64,000 nucleotides of DNA from Coturnix japonica (lineage: Eukaryota > Chordata > Aves > Galliformes > Phasianidae): the NCBI RefSeq assembly GCF_001577835.2, contig NC_029529.1, positions 11,357,380 to 11,421,379 of the forward strand. Reading direction: 5' to 3'. A program made the position numbers and the translations under genes. Below the pieces are notes generated by a model. The model worked only from the letters and a program-made list of their open reading frames with translations. It searched no databases and was not told where the DNA came from. Positions 49,301-60,200 of this stretch are shown here, piece by piece; position 1 is the stretch's first letter; the number at the start of each line of letters is the position of its first letter.

Positions 49301-52300
49301 CTACAGAGTAGCTAAATATTGACACAGGCTTGTCAAGAGCTGCGTTCAGATAAGATGGGCAGGTTGGTTTGCACATGTGTGTGTCCATCTTGCAGTCCTG
49401 ACGCACTACCACGTATTCATGTTTTTGCAGGTTGGTGAAAGTAACGCTGTATGGATCCCAGATTAAACTGTACAACATTGAAACTGCAGTACCATCTGTA
49501 TTGAAACCCGACCTTATTGATGTGTGAGTATGAGATGCACAATTCAAATTACTATGTACAGATTTGGTACCTGCGTGGGGCGGAGGCAGCTTTGGGTCTC
49601 CTACCTCTATTCTAACCACTTGTATGGAAAGTGTTCTGCAAACTGTGATTGTTAGCTAACCAAGGGCACTGGCTGATCAAGACCAAGGCTGCTGCCAGTG
49701 ATTTGAACCACTGTTTCCTCAGATTGCTATTTGAAGAAAAATGTATTTGTAATCAGCAGTAAAAATGCCCATTGTATAAGCTCTAAAAGCCGATGTGTAC
49801 TGATGAGTGTAAAAGCTTGGCTCATCTGCAGTGTGATTAGGTGGTAAAGTAAGTGTACAATTGTGATATTTTAAGAAATGGTTGTTGTGTCATTTGAGGC
49901 TTATGGATTTTGTGCTGCCAGAGTCAAATTTATGGCTCAAGTCAAAATGTTTCTCTCGGTAGAAAATTTCAAGTCCTTGGCTTCCAAAACGAATGTATGC
50001 CTTCCAGCAGTGCAGGCCGTTTCAGAAACAAATGAGTGCTTTCAGTCCAGAAGCTGACATTAAGTGTGAAATCTTGATGCCACTGGTAATAGAACACCGC
50101 TCTAACAGCCTTTTAAAGACCTTTGGTTGTAAATGGCAGTGTTGTACAAACCTGGTACTGCCAGCTGGCATTCTGCAAGCAGAATTTAAGGTTTTGCTTG
50201 TTCAGTTTGTATGAATAGCAATAGCAGCTCACTTAAAACTCACACTAGGCTGGATTTTTCCTAGTCCCAAGTGACTGGCAATTAGCTTTATGCAGATGAT
50301 ATTTCTTCAAAGGTGTCTTCTTTTTCTGATTTAAAACAGCTCTGGAAGCTCTTTGTATTTGTTAGAAGAACTCATCCTTTGCTCTTGGGTCCAGTGTCCT
50401 TGAGAAAATTGTGTTCTGTTTTCTAGTGCCAGGCTAAAAAAGGTACATTGCCAGATACTTGGAGGACACCTGTCTGATCCCCAAAGAGTCTCCTGACTCA
50501 AAAACGTGAGATAACTCTGCCAAAGTATAATTATAAATTCTAATTATAGTCAACCCACCAGTTGGCTGTTTGACCTTATTGGTTTGTCCTGTTGGTTTAA
50601 TACTGCTGCTTAGTGACTGAATCCAGTGACAGCACACCTCTGAATGTCCAGGCCCAGGATGAAGAAGGATTTTAGGCTGTGTAATGTAATCACAGGGAAT
50701 GTTTCAGTTCTCGGTTAGTGGATGAATGAGAAAGAGACACTAAATATATGAAGGATGGGAGAGAGACAAGATATAAAGGAAAATAGCTAATTCAGGAAAA
50801 CCCCCTTCTTATATCCTTGCATGGGATAGCTGCAGTCGGACAATGTTTTATATAGGCTGACAGCTGTGTGGCTATTTGCCCAAAAACTTCTGTAAGGCAG
50901 TTGCATTTTCCCCCTCTTTCCACTAATGAAGTGGGCGTGTGAAATGAATCTCATGCTGTGGGATTGGGGAATATGGGAATTGATTATGGGAGCACTGAGG
51001 CTGGGGTGTCATGGCACTTGTCGTCCTGTGGTGTTTGCTTTATGTCAGTTCATGGTTGCTTTCTCCCCACAGCCACGCTCAGTCCCTGGCTGCACTGCAA
51101 GCCTACTCACACTGGCTGGCACAGTTCTACAGTGAAGTGCATCGGCAGAACCCGGAGCAGTTCATCTCTCTTGTCTCCACAGCTCTGGAGGCCATCACAC
51201 CCCTCATCAGTTCAAAGGTATCTGCATCAGCACTGGACTGGGGCTGTCCATGGAGAGCACAAGGCTCTTGTGGTGATGTAGTTGGGCTTAGGCACTGAAC
51301 AATGTGCACAGGACCACAGTGTGTTCTAGGTGTGAGTCAGAGAGCTGCTGGATGTGTTTTCCAGAGCCATAACGTGTGTGTCCTGTAATGCTGAGTATAA
51401 GATGATTACACTTTTTTTTTGCTACTGCAAAAATAAGTGGTGTGGTTTAACCTGGCAGACAGTTCAGCATCACTGGGCTGCTCACACACTGCCCAGGTGG
51501 GGTGGGGGAAAGATTTGGAAGTGCAAGAACTTGTGGGTTCAGATAAAGGCGGTTTTCTAGGTAAAGGACATGAAAACAAAGAGAAAGGAGGGATTAATTC
51601 ATTCCCTGCTTCCCATCAGTCCATTCCCCCTTCTTTACCTCAGCTTTCAGTGCTGAGTGTAGCACCGTGGTGGTGTGGGACACCCCTTTGGGTCAGCTGT
51701 CCTGGCTGCATCCACTTCATGTGCACCCCAAGCTCCTTGCTGGCATAGCAGTGTGAGAAGCACAGCAGTCCTTGGCTTTGCAAGCTGTGCTCTGCAACAA
51801 CTGATAACACCAGAGTGCTACACCAGTGCTTTCATCAAGAATCCAAAACATGGCCTTGCATGAACTTCTATGAAGGCAGTTAACTCTATCCCAACCAGAA
51901 CTGTGACAGTAAGCAACTTACAGGCATGTCATGGCTTGAAAACAGGGAAATCTCTTTTCCACAGTATTATTATGGTTCTGGTTGGAAGGGACCTACAAAG
52001 CTATCAAGTCCAACTGCCTGACCTCTTCAGGACTAACCAAAAGTTGAAGCAGACCTTAAGGACATTATCCAAATGCTTCCTTGAACAGCAACAGGCGTGG
52101 GGCATCAGCCACCCCTAAGAAGCCTGTTCCAGTGTGTGACCACCCTTGTGATAAAAATACTTGCACTGTTTTGCTTGCAGAAGCCTGGTAAGGGCAGCTG
52201 CCTGTGCTGTCTGTCACCAGATGTCAGACCTCATGGTCCTGGGCATCCTGACCATGTGCCCCCTCTGTTCCAGGTGCAGGAGAAGTTGCTGCTGTCTGCG

Positions 52301-55300
52301 TGCCACCTGCTGGTCTCCTTAGCCACTACGGTGCGACCGGTGTTCCTGATCAGCATCCCTGCAGTGCAGAAGGTGTTCAACAGAATCACAGACACTTCTG
52401 CCCAGCGGCTTCCTGATAAGGTGCTTCAGCTCTGCCTACATGGAGGAATCATAGTGGCAGTTTGTCAATAGTTATCTATTTCAAGCTGCAGCGTAGGGGA
52501 AAAAACACAGTTGCAACTCTTAAATGTTACTCATTTCTCACTTGCTGACACAGACCCTGACTGCATTACCTTTGCAGTACTGGCATATTGATTCTGACAT
52601 GCAGAAAGAGTTGGTGAAACTTCTGTTAGCATTCTGTATACCTCACTCCAAATGAATGTATTAGGATTACTGAAAAGCTGCAGCAAAGATGGGGATTCTG
52701 TTGCATTGGGCACTAGCATGGGGGGACAAAGTGCTATACAGACATGGGTGCTTCCTGTCTAAACCAGACAGAGCAATGGAATTGGCATCGTCTTGTTTTG
52801 GAGATACAAGGAACATTGAGTTCTTGTTGCACAGAAGGGTACAGAGATGAGAGCTGACTCCAGCTCTGAAGTCACGGAGCTTTGCTTCTCTCTCACCTTG
52901 CAGAGTTGCTGGTTGTCACTTGGGCACAACTGCTGCTTTGGGCAGCCATAAAATGTCAGTCTAAGGGTGTCTGTGAGTTATGAGTGAATAGAAAACTCTG
53001 AAAACTTCCATGTTTCATCGTTTCCAGGCCCAGGTGCTGGTGTGCAGAGCGCTATCAAATGTATTGTTGCTACCTTGGCCAAATCTTCCGGAGAGTGAGC
53101 AGCAGTGGGCGGTTCGCTCCACCAACCACACCAGCCTCATCTCTGCCCTCACCAGGGACTATCGCCAATTGAAATCCAATGCTATATTGCCACAGAGGAA
53201 AGTGCAGATGGAGGACAGTAAGTACCCAGTTTCCTAGTGTGTGCTGGCCCTACTGCAGTTGCAGTGCTGACTGTTGGAGGGAGTCATTGAGCTGTCTTTC
53301 CAGTAATTCTTTTGGCTGAGAGCTGCTTAGCACATGGGAAGGAGCAATTAGTTTGTTTTTTTGTTAGAAACACTTCCTCTATGGTTTGTAAGGGATGCTT
53401 TCACCCCAGGCTGCTGCAAACTGTTCCGTCTTCCTCAGTTGCTCAGGGAAAGTGAGTTTGTAATAGAAATTTGAATGGCACTGATTGCACTGGGAATGCT
53501 GAGCAATCTAATGCTGGGACTTCTGGGTTAGTTTATTCAGTGACTGTGTATTGCTCCAATTGTTACTTCCACAAATAGAGATTTGCAATATATTTTGCTA
53601 TCAAAATAAGCTTATGTTTTCTTGACTGTTCTTTCTTAATCTATGTTGTGCTGGAAATAACGCTGACCTATGGCTTCCTTCAGACTGTGCACCTTAGTTC
53701 TCAAGCAATGAGTGCGTCTGTAGGGCTGTAAGCCTGTATAATTTAAGAATGCAAGTTGCCACTGTTACTTGGCTGAACCTATTTAAATGTTTAAAATGTG
53801 AATGTACTTTAGAAACACTTCTGACTCCAACCTGGGCTTTGATGTATGTGCTGCCTTGTGTGTTATTTTAAGTACAGCTCACATGAACTTCTCTTCATTT
53901 TTTGCCTGTGGGTAGTTTTGACATATGCAGGAAGTATCACCTCTTTTCTTTTTGCAGCCAAAGTGATCATCCATCAGACGCTCAGCGTTTTAGAAGATAT
54001 TGTAGAAAGTATCTCTGGAGAATCCACCAAATCTCGGCAGATCTGTTATCAGTCGCTGCAAGAATCCGTGCAGGTCTCACTAGCCCTCTTCCCAGCTTTC
54101 ATTCATCAGTCAGGTATAACCATAGGACAGGTTTAATGCTGTGAGTAGCTTTATCACCTCCCAATAACACCCAGAGCCCATCAGTGTAGGGTCATGGTGT
54201 TCATGTGAAGTGTGTGGGCTTGCTGTGCAATGCAGGTCTGTCCTGGTGGGTGGGTTGATTCAGAAGAGGAAAGGGAGATGTGGTGTCATCTACAACACAG
54301 TCATGAGGACTTGTCACACTTCCAGTGGGTGGAGATGCCCTTTGTTGTGTTCAGGCAGTGAAAAGGAATGGAGCTTTTCATGAGCACAAAAGAGCTTTCA
54401 AATACTACACCTATGATGGGCTCCTAAGATGTCCAGGTTGGATGGGACCTGGGCAAAACCTGGTGATGTGGCAGCCCTGCCCACTGCAGGAGGGCTTGGA
54501 ACTGTCTGGTCTTTAAGGTCTCTTCCAACCCAAGTCATTCTTTGAGTCAATGTAACTAGGACTGCTGCTTGGCAATCTTATAGCCAGCTCTTACATTTTG
54601 TGTCTGATCACTTGCATGGGGCTGCAGCAGCTTTGTGAGGAGCCACTCATTCCAGAACAAACTTCTGGAGTCAGGTGGCATCTTGTCAGTGAAATGCCAA
54701 TACAAAGACACAGAAAGGATCCAAGGCAGCAAACTGTGACTCCAGTGAATTGCTGCCTTCACTTGCATGAGGCTGCTCACCCATTTTGTGTTGGCTATAA
54801 AAGGCTGTATGAAGCAGGACCTGAGTGGTTGCAGCTTACTGTGGCTGTTCAGTAAAGCATACTGGGATTAGCTGCGGTGCAGTGCAACTCTGTGCTGAGA
54901 ATCACCTCTGAAGTCAGAAGGATTTTCTCAGAGCCTCCCCCCGAAAAAAGAAAAAAAGCTGAATTCTCTCTCTTGGCCACTTCAAGCTGTACTGAGCTGT
55001 TGTGGATTTCCTTGCATTTCCTGTTAACCCTGTGTGCAGGGAGCTGCTGAAGCCCAGGCCATTGCAAGAGCTTTCTCCAAGCTGTCTGTGTAGGCAGACA
55101 GACCCAGGGCCCTTGTACTTATTCTGTGGTGTTGATGCTGACTGTACTTGTCCAAGTATTGATTTCAATTTCTAATGGCGAAGCTGCTGCTAATTTTTCA
55201 GGAATAAATGGGATTCCCTGTACAGGAGGAGCAGATACCACATAAAAGACTTTTTCATGTGTTTGAATGTTGCCTTAACGCACTCTGTTTGCTTTCCTGT

Positions 55301-58300
55301 TCTGCCTTAGATGTGACGGATGAGATGCTGAGCTTCTTCCTCACTTTGTTTCAAGGACTGAGAGTGCAGATGGGAGTGCCTTTCACTGAGCAGATCATAC
55401 AGACTTTCCTAAATATGTTCACCAGGTATTGTTTTGTGCTGGTCACTTTTTTCTCATCCCTGGTGATGGTTTATCTTGGCCAGCTAACTAAACACATCCC
55501 AGTCCCTAAAGAAAAGAGTGTTGCACTTCTTCCTCTGCATCCAGGTTTTAGTGACCCAGTCTGTGCATGATGGCCCATGTACCTGATGTGCTGTTTCAGC
55601 TTTCCCAGAGACTTGACAGTATTGGGAGTGTGTGATACTGAACACTGGACTCTGGCATTACCTGTATCAGCCAGTGTTTTTGTGCACCCCTGTTATCCCT
55701 AAAGCTTCTGTGAGGGAAAAGCGTCTATGAGTCCTTAGTCAATACCTACCTCCCTTCCGTGACTTAATGTTCTTAGGCTGTATTAGTTGAGGAAGCTTAG
55801 AGACACTGTCTGCTTCCCTTTCAATTTGGTAGGTAAGCATTGCAGATCTCAGGGAAAGATTCCATCCAGCAACTTCATTTTTTGTTGCAGAGAGCAGCTG
55901 GCAGAGAGCATCCTCCATGAGGGCAGCACTGGCTGTCGGGTGGTGGAGAAGTTTCTGAAAATTCTGCAAGTGGTGGTGCAGGAACCAGGCCAAGTATTCA
56001 AGCCTTTTCTACCCAGTGTCATTTCACTGTGCATGGAGCAGGTGTACCCCATCATTGCGGAGGTAGGAGTGCTCTCACACCAGGTGAACACAGAGGGGGA
56101 AGTGAAGGCCTTGCTGGGGCTGTGGGGAGCAAGTGAGGGCTTTGCTTTCCAGGAGCTGTAATGTCAGTCCCAGCACAGGGAGAGTTGGGGAGTTTGGAAG
56201 CAGTGTGGGTGGAGGGTTTTGTCAGAGGTTGTTGAATACACTGAAGGTACAGACATGCTCAGAGCAGGAGGTAAAACAAAACTGGATTATGTGTTCTTAG
56301 CATGAAGGTGTGATCCAGCAGTTGCTGAGGTTGATGCCTTCCATAGAAGGAAATCCTTCATTCTGGTACCTCGGCTGCAGAGTGCTCCTGGAGGGCCACC
56401 ACCACAGAGCAGGGTGCTGCCAACAAAGTAACCCAGGGCATAAGTGGGATTCCAGCATAGGAGCCTCTTCTGAGGCGTTCTTCTTTCCTCCTAGCGCTCA
56501 TCTCCTGATGTGAAAGCAGAGCTGTTCGAGCTGCTTTTCAGAGTCCTCCATCACAACTGGCGGTACTTCTTCAAATCCAGTGTTCTGGCCAGTGTCCAGA
56601 GGGGAGTGGCAGAAGAGCAGATGGAGAATGAAGCACAGTTCAGTGCCATCATGCAGGTAACTCCACTATAGTAGTTTAAGAGCCGTTTCTGCAACAGAAC
56701 GCGCACTGCTTTTGGCAGGGCATTAAATGTGGCTGTTTTATGCAGAACCACAGGGAAAAAAAATCAGCCCCCTCATGAGCAGCCTGTTGCAGCCTGCCTG
56801 GTGTGGGGCCCTTTTGCAGAGCAAATAGCAGCATGCTCACACTGTGCTCTGGAAGCAAAGAGCAGGTGGCAGTCAGAGGGCAGTGAACCCCAGAGCAGAG
56901 GGCCACGTGTCAGGCTGCAAGAGGGGAAGGCTCTGTTGAGCTGCCCTGTCCAGAAGTGCTTATGGAGGCTGGGTACCTTCTGGTAGACGTGTGAGGAGGG
57001 AGCTCTTGTGCTGATTCTCCTCTCTGGGCTTTCTTTACTTTAGCATTATTGTCAATGGAGACCAGAGCTGTCCCTGTCCTGAGCTACCCAAGCTTCTTTC
57101 TTTTTGTCCTGTAGCAGCTTAACATTTCATCACTTGCCTCAGCATCTTGTTTTGGGAGAGACATTGGTGGACTTGTCTCAGTATCAGCTGCAGGCTGCTT
57201 GGTACTGCTGGGCCAGTTTTACTGCTTGGGTACTGCTGCTTTGGTGCAAAAGCTGAGTGTTCTGTGAGTGGTTCTGCCCGTCAGGTTTGATATTCACTAT
57301 GGTATCAATCCCTTCCCTTCAATTCTGCTTTGCAGGCATTTGGTCAGTCCTTCCTGCAGCCCGACATTCACCTGTTCAAGCAAAATCTCTTCTACCTGGA
57401 GACACTGAACACCAAGCAGAAGCTGTACCACAAGGTGGGTCTGAGCTTTTACCAGTGGGCAGGTGCAGTTCTGAAACTGGGAGCAGTGCCAAGCAAAGGG
57501 CGATTAAAGGCGAGAGCATTCCAATCCAAGGGGGCTGGAAATGGCTTTGTAATAGTGGAAGGCTGCCTGTCAGGCTTCCACGTGTCTCGCAAACTGAAGG
57601 TCAGGATTTGGGGCTTGTTTACTGCATCCTTTGCTGTGGTTGTGGTGAAGATGTTGCTGGTCAAAGTGAAGGTGCCTGACTGTGTCCTCCTCTCACCGTG
57701 CAGAAGATCTTTCGGACAACCATGCTGTTCCAGTTTGTGAACGTGCTGCTCCAGGTGCTCGTCCACAAATCCCACGACCTGCTGCAGGAGGAGATTGGCA
57801 TTGCCACCTACAACATGGCCTCGGTGGACTTTGATGGCTTCTACTCAGCCTTCCTCCCTGAGTTCCTGGCCAGCTGTGACGGTGTGGACTCCAACCAGAA
57901 AAATGTGCTGGGAAGGAATTTCAAAATGGACAGGGTAAGAATGGAGAGCACTGCAGGAGGGGGCAAGGATTCCTGGGCTGGGCAGTGCTTCTCTCAGAGT
58001 GTGGTGGCCAATAGCCATGGGCTCCTTAGTGGTACCATTGGTACAAATACTTGTGTAGTCAGCAATGCCCTCACATTGGATTCGTTGCTGTAGGTAGCAA
58101 AGTTGCCATCTCATCTCTTGGACTTATTCCGTGGGAGTGAGAGCTCTGATACAATCCCTAGGGGGAGCTGAGCTTTCATCAGGGTAGCCTGACATTTGCT
58201 AGTGGGACACAGATCCTTACCAAAGCCTTGCTCCAGCTGCTAGCCAGATGTTGGAGGGTTATGGCCACAGCCGGGGGAGCTGCCACCTCCCTCTGGAGCA

Positions 58301-58600
58301 TCATAGCAGTACAGCTGGCTTTCAGTCTGCTGAAGTTTCATTGTCTGCTGATGGTTCCTCTCCCATGAGAGACGCTGGGGATTTGAGACCCATGGAACTA
58401 CATGGGGGCACTGGGCGCTCCCTTTCTGTTCCCTGCTGCCCTACGGCCTGTGGGTATTGATGTGCTTGTGGTACAACTTGTTGTTGGTTCCCTTCCAGGA
58501 CCTGCCATCGTTTACCCAGAACGTGCACAGACTGGTGAATGACCTGCGTTACTACAGACTTTGCAATGACAGTTTGCCCCCCGGAACTGTGAAACTATAG
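22312..58600 (+). CDS. XPO6: Exportin-6 (XPO6), complete, 24 coding exons
   Basis: Importin-beta-family export receptor that carries actin-profilin out of the nucleus with RanGTP. Coding exons: 22312-22314, 31861-31951, 32600-32712, 35746-35943, 36470-36629, 37028-37105, 37784-38237, 41202-41328, 42141-42250, 44397-44505, 45229-45321, 47387-47456, 48519-48678, 49431-49523, 51073-51217, 52274-52420, 53028-53217, 53958-54113, 55311-55425, 55891-56062, 56495-56656, 57336-57434, 57704-57934, 58499-58600. All introns are GT-AG and phases match throughout; the 3378 bases give 1125 residues, the length of human XPO6. The protein begins MASEEASLRALESLMTEF and ends LPPGTVKL, collinear with the vertebrate family: N-terminal importin-beta-type region within about residues 31-100, then helical HEAT-like repeats to the end. 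Exon 1 contributes only the ATG; GCA (Ala2) opens exon 2 after a 9.5-kb intron. Expression should be broad, given the CpG-island promoter. No damage seen. Confidence 0.97.
24455..24512 (+). repeat. CR1 LINE 3'-tail fragment
   Basis: Ends with CTTTTCCAACTTAGGATATT then CTACGA, a diverged form of the CR1 3' terminus (CCTTCCAACTCAGGATATTCTATGA). The 5' limit is uncertain; some of the sequence from 24300 may belong to the same element. Confidence 0.5.
29086..29217 (-). repeat. CR1 LINE 3' fragment, reverse orientation
   Basis: Begins AAAGGATCGTAGAATGGCCT and continues through CAACCCCCCTGCTGCCATCA and CCAGACCAGGCTGCCCAGAG, which is the reverse complement of a well-known CR1 3' end found throughout avian genomes. 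It is 5'-truncated, as usual for CR1. Confidence 0.85.
29590..30200. promoter_or_regulatory. Candidate conserved non-coding blocks in XPO6 intron 1
   Basis: Two AT-rich blocks (about 29590-29800 and 29925-30200) have balanced, non-repetitive sequence with homeodomain- and octamer-like words, CpG dinucleotides retained in an AT-rich context (GATCGATT, AACGATCGCT) and no repeat signature. This is the texture of conserved non-coding elements rather than neutral intron. Conservation itself cannot be seen from one genome. Confidence 0.25.
38748..38772 (+). repeat. (GTTT)n microsatellite
   Basis: A short GTTT-rich run in XPO6 intron 7 (GGGTTTGTTTGTTTGTTTTT). No function is suggested. Confidence 0.6.
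48016..48028 (+). promoter_or_regulatory. CTCF-like core motif
   Basis: CCAGCAGGGGGAG resembles the CTCF core (CCAGCAGGGGGCG). It lies in XPO6 intron 12. One short match in 64 kb may be chance. Confidence 0.25.
48988..49083 (+). repeat. CR1 LINE 3'-tail fragment
   Basis: Contains GAGATGGTTTAGTGATGGGA, then GATGGTTGGACTTGAAGATA, and ends CTTCCAACCTAAATGATTCT followed by GTGATT. This matches the CR1 3' end including its terminal ATTCTRTG repeat. It lies in XPO6 intron 13. Confidence 0.85.
51968..52165 (-). repeat. CR1 LINE 3' fragment, reverse orientation
   Basis: Begins with GGTTCTGGTTGGAAGGGACC, continues CAAGTCCAACTGCCTGACCT and includes AAGCCTGTTCCAGTGTGTGA, the reverse complement of the CR1 3' region. 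It lies in XPO6 intron 15, ending about 110 bases before exon 16. Confidence 0.88.
54425..54546 (+). repeat. CR1 LINE 3'-tail fragment
   Basis: Reads from CCAGGTTGGATGGGACCTGG through GTGGCAGCCCTGCCCACTGC to GGTCTCTTCCAACCCAAGTC and ATTCTTTGA, matching the CR1 3' end. It lies in XPO6 intron 18. Confidence 0.85.
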
Positions 58601-59205
58601 TTACTGCACTGGACTCGTGTTCTGATCACTGTAGGGAACAGATCCACGTCTCGTTTTTGCCACCACCTTCTCTCCTGGCTGCTTTGTCAGCACTGCGGGT
58701 GGGCACATCTGTTTGGATTCATGCACCACGCTTCCTTCTCTCCCATCCCAAAGGCCGCAGCTGGCTCGGTGCTGGCTGCAGGATGTGTCTCAGCTCCTAT
58801 ATGCGGGGCATGGCACCTTGCCGGGCTTTGTTCCACCTGCAGAGCACCCAGAGATGTCAATGGAGCCGTCTTGAGAGACCTTGTGTGTCCCAATGGTGAG
58901 GCAGGAGCGCCAAAGACTGCTTCAGCCAATTGAACCTTCATGTCATTCCTGCCCCCTCCCCTGCCCAGCTGTGGGAGGAGGAGGAGGGGTCTGTGATGTG
59001 ATGTCGGAACTGTCTGGGCACTTCTGTCACTCCCTTTGTTTTTTAAATTGCCTTGAAAACCTCCCTGCTGTCAGCGCGGGGATCAGAGACTTCTTCGGGG
59101 GTTTGTTTTGATTTAATTTTGTTTTTTAAGACGTTTTCTCATCATTCCATTGTGATACTAAACCAACGTGCTTCATGGAAATAAAGTGCTTACTTCGTTG
59201 TTTTA
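58601..59205 (+). other. XPO6 3' UTR
   Basis: Follows the XPO6 TAG stop (58598-58600) and runs to just past the AATAAA at 59180-59185. It includes a T-rich stretch near 59037-59130. No overlapping gene is credible here. Confidence 0.8.
59180..59185 (+). terminator. XPO6 poly(A) signal AATAAA
   Basis: A canonical hexamer 580 bases after the stop codon, followed by a T/GT-rich stretch (TTCGTTGTTTTAAAG, then CTCTGTTGTAG) as expected for the downstream element. Cleavage is expected around 59200-59210. Confidence 0.8.
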
Positions 59206-59975
59206 AAGAACTTCCCTCTGTTGTAGTTGCCCTGCAGGTTGTCACCGAGCTGTGCCCAGCGCCTTCGCCTTCCACCTGTGTTCCCTGCTGGGATCTCTGC
59301 TCCCTTGGCATCCTGCTCTCTGAATACATCGAGATCAGCCCACAGGAGGAACATCCCCAAACATGTGAGGTTGTGTCACAGGGCATCGTGTGTTGGAGGA
59401 GTGTGAGGTTAAAGCCTCTGTGCCAATCCAGACAGGGTGAGATGCTGGAGCTCTGTGTTCCCTGTTGGGGCCTGAGTTCACCTTGGAACCTTCACAGCTG
59501 TGGCTGTAAGGGTTGATGGCTGCACACAGGCAGCTGGAAGGGCTGAGGGTAAGGGCTGGTCCCAGCACCTGCAGCTCCTACATGGAAGGGGCTTCACCTG
59601 CCCCTCTGCCACCCCAGTGCTCTGTGCTGGTGCTGATGCTTCTTGCAAAACGTTTGGTTGCTCTTCTCTGTTTGCTGACCGAGGGTGAAAGTGCGTGTTT
59701 TTCCCTGGCTGAGCCGGGATCAAGGGCAGCAGCTGGCAGGGGGCCAGAGCCCGGCATGGGACCCGCGAGCCCTTCGTGCTGCTGGAACCCGGTTCTCCTT
59801 CCCTGCTGTCTGAGGTGCTTGTTGGGATCCGTGTGATTCCCCGAGCTGTTCAGCGCTGCAGCTCGTGTCCCTGCCCGCAGAGCAGCGGGGCTGTGGTTCC
59901 CACTACTCATCCCTCTCCCCGCAGCCCTCGTTGGGACACGGGATGTTCCCATGGCCGGGGCTCCCCGCAGCCGCG
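59206..59975 (+). other. Short XPO6-NME4 intergenic spacer
   Basis: No coding exon is seen. The two genes are head-to-tail with about 860 bases between the XPO6 cleavage region and the NME4 ATG. GC content rises sharply from about 59900 towards the NME4 promoter. Confidence 0.6.
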
Positions 59976-60200
59976 GCTGCTTTAAGGGGAGGGCCGAGCC
60001 GGTCCCGCCGGGCCCTTAAAGCCTCCCCGCGGGGCGGCCGGGCTCCGCTCCGAACCTCCCGGCCCGGCCATGGGCTCCCTGGGGCGCTGCCTGGCGCGGG
60101 GGCTGCTGCGGGGTCAGCCCGGCATCCGCCGCTCCTTCGGGCCGCCGCGCTGCTACGGCTCCGGTGAGACCCGCCCCGACCCTGCGGGCGGTCCCCATCC
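59976..60200 (+). promoter_or_regulatory. NME4 CpG-rich promoter with inverted repeat
   Basis: A compact GC-rich block covers the NME4 first exon. Just upstream is a 9-base perfect inverted repeat, CTTTAAGGG (59980-59988) and CCCTTAAAG (60013-60021), separated by 24 bases; either TTTAA core could serve as a weak TATA-like element for a start close to the ATG at 60070. Confidence 0.55.
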
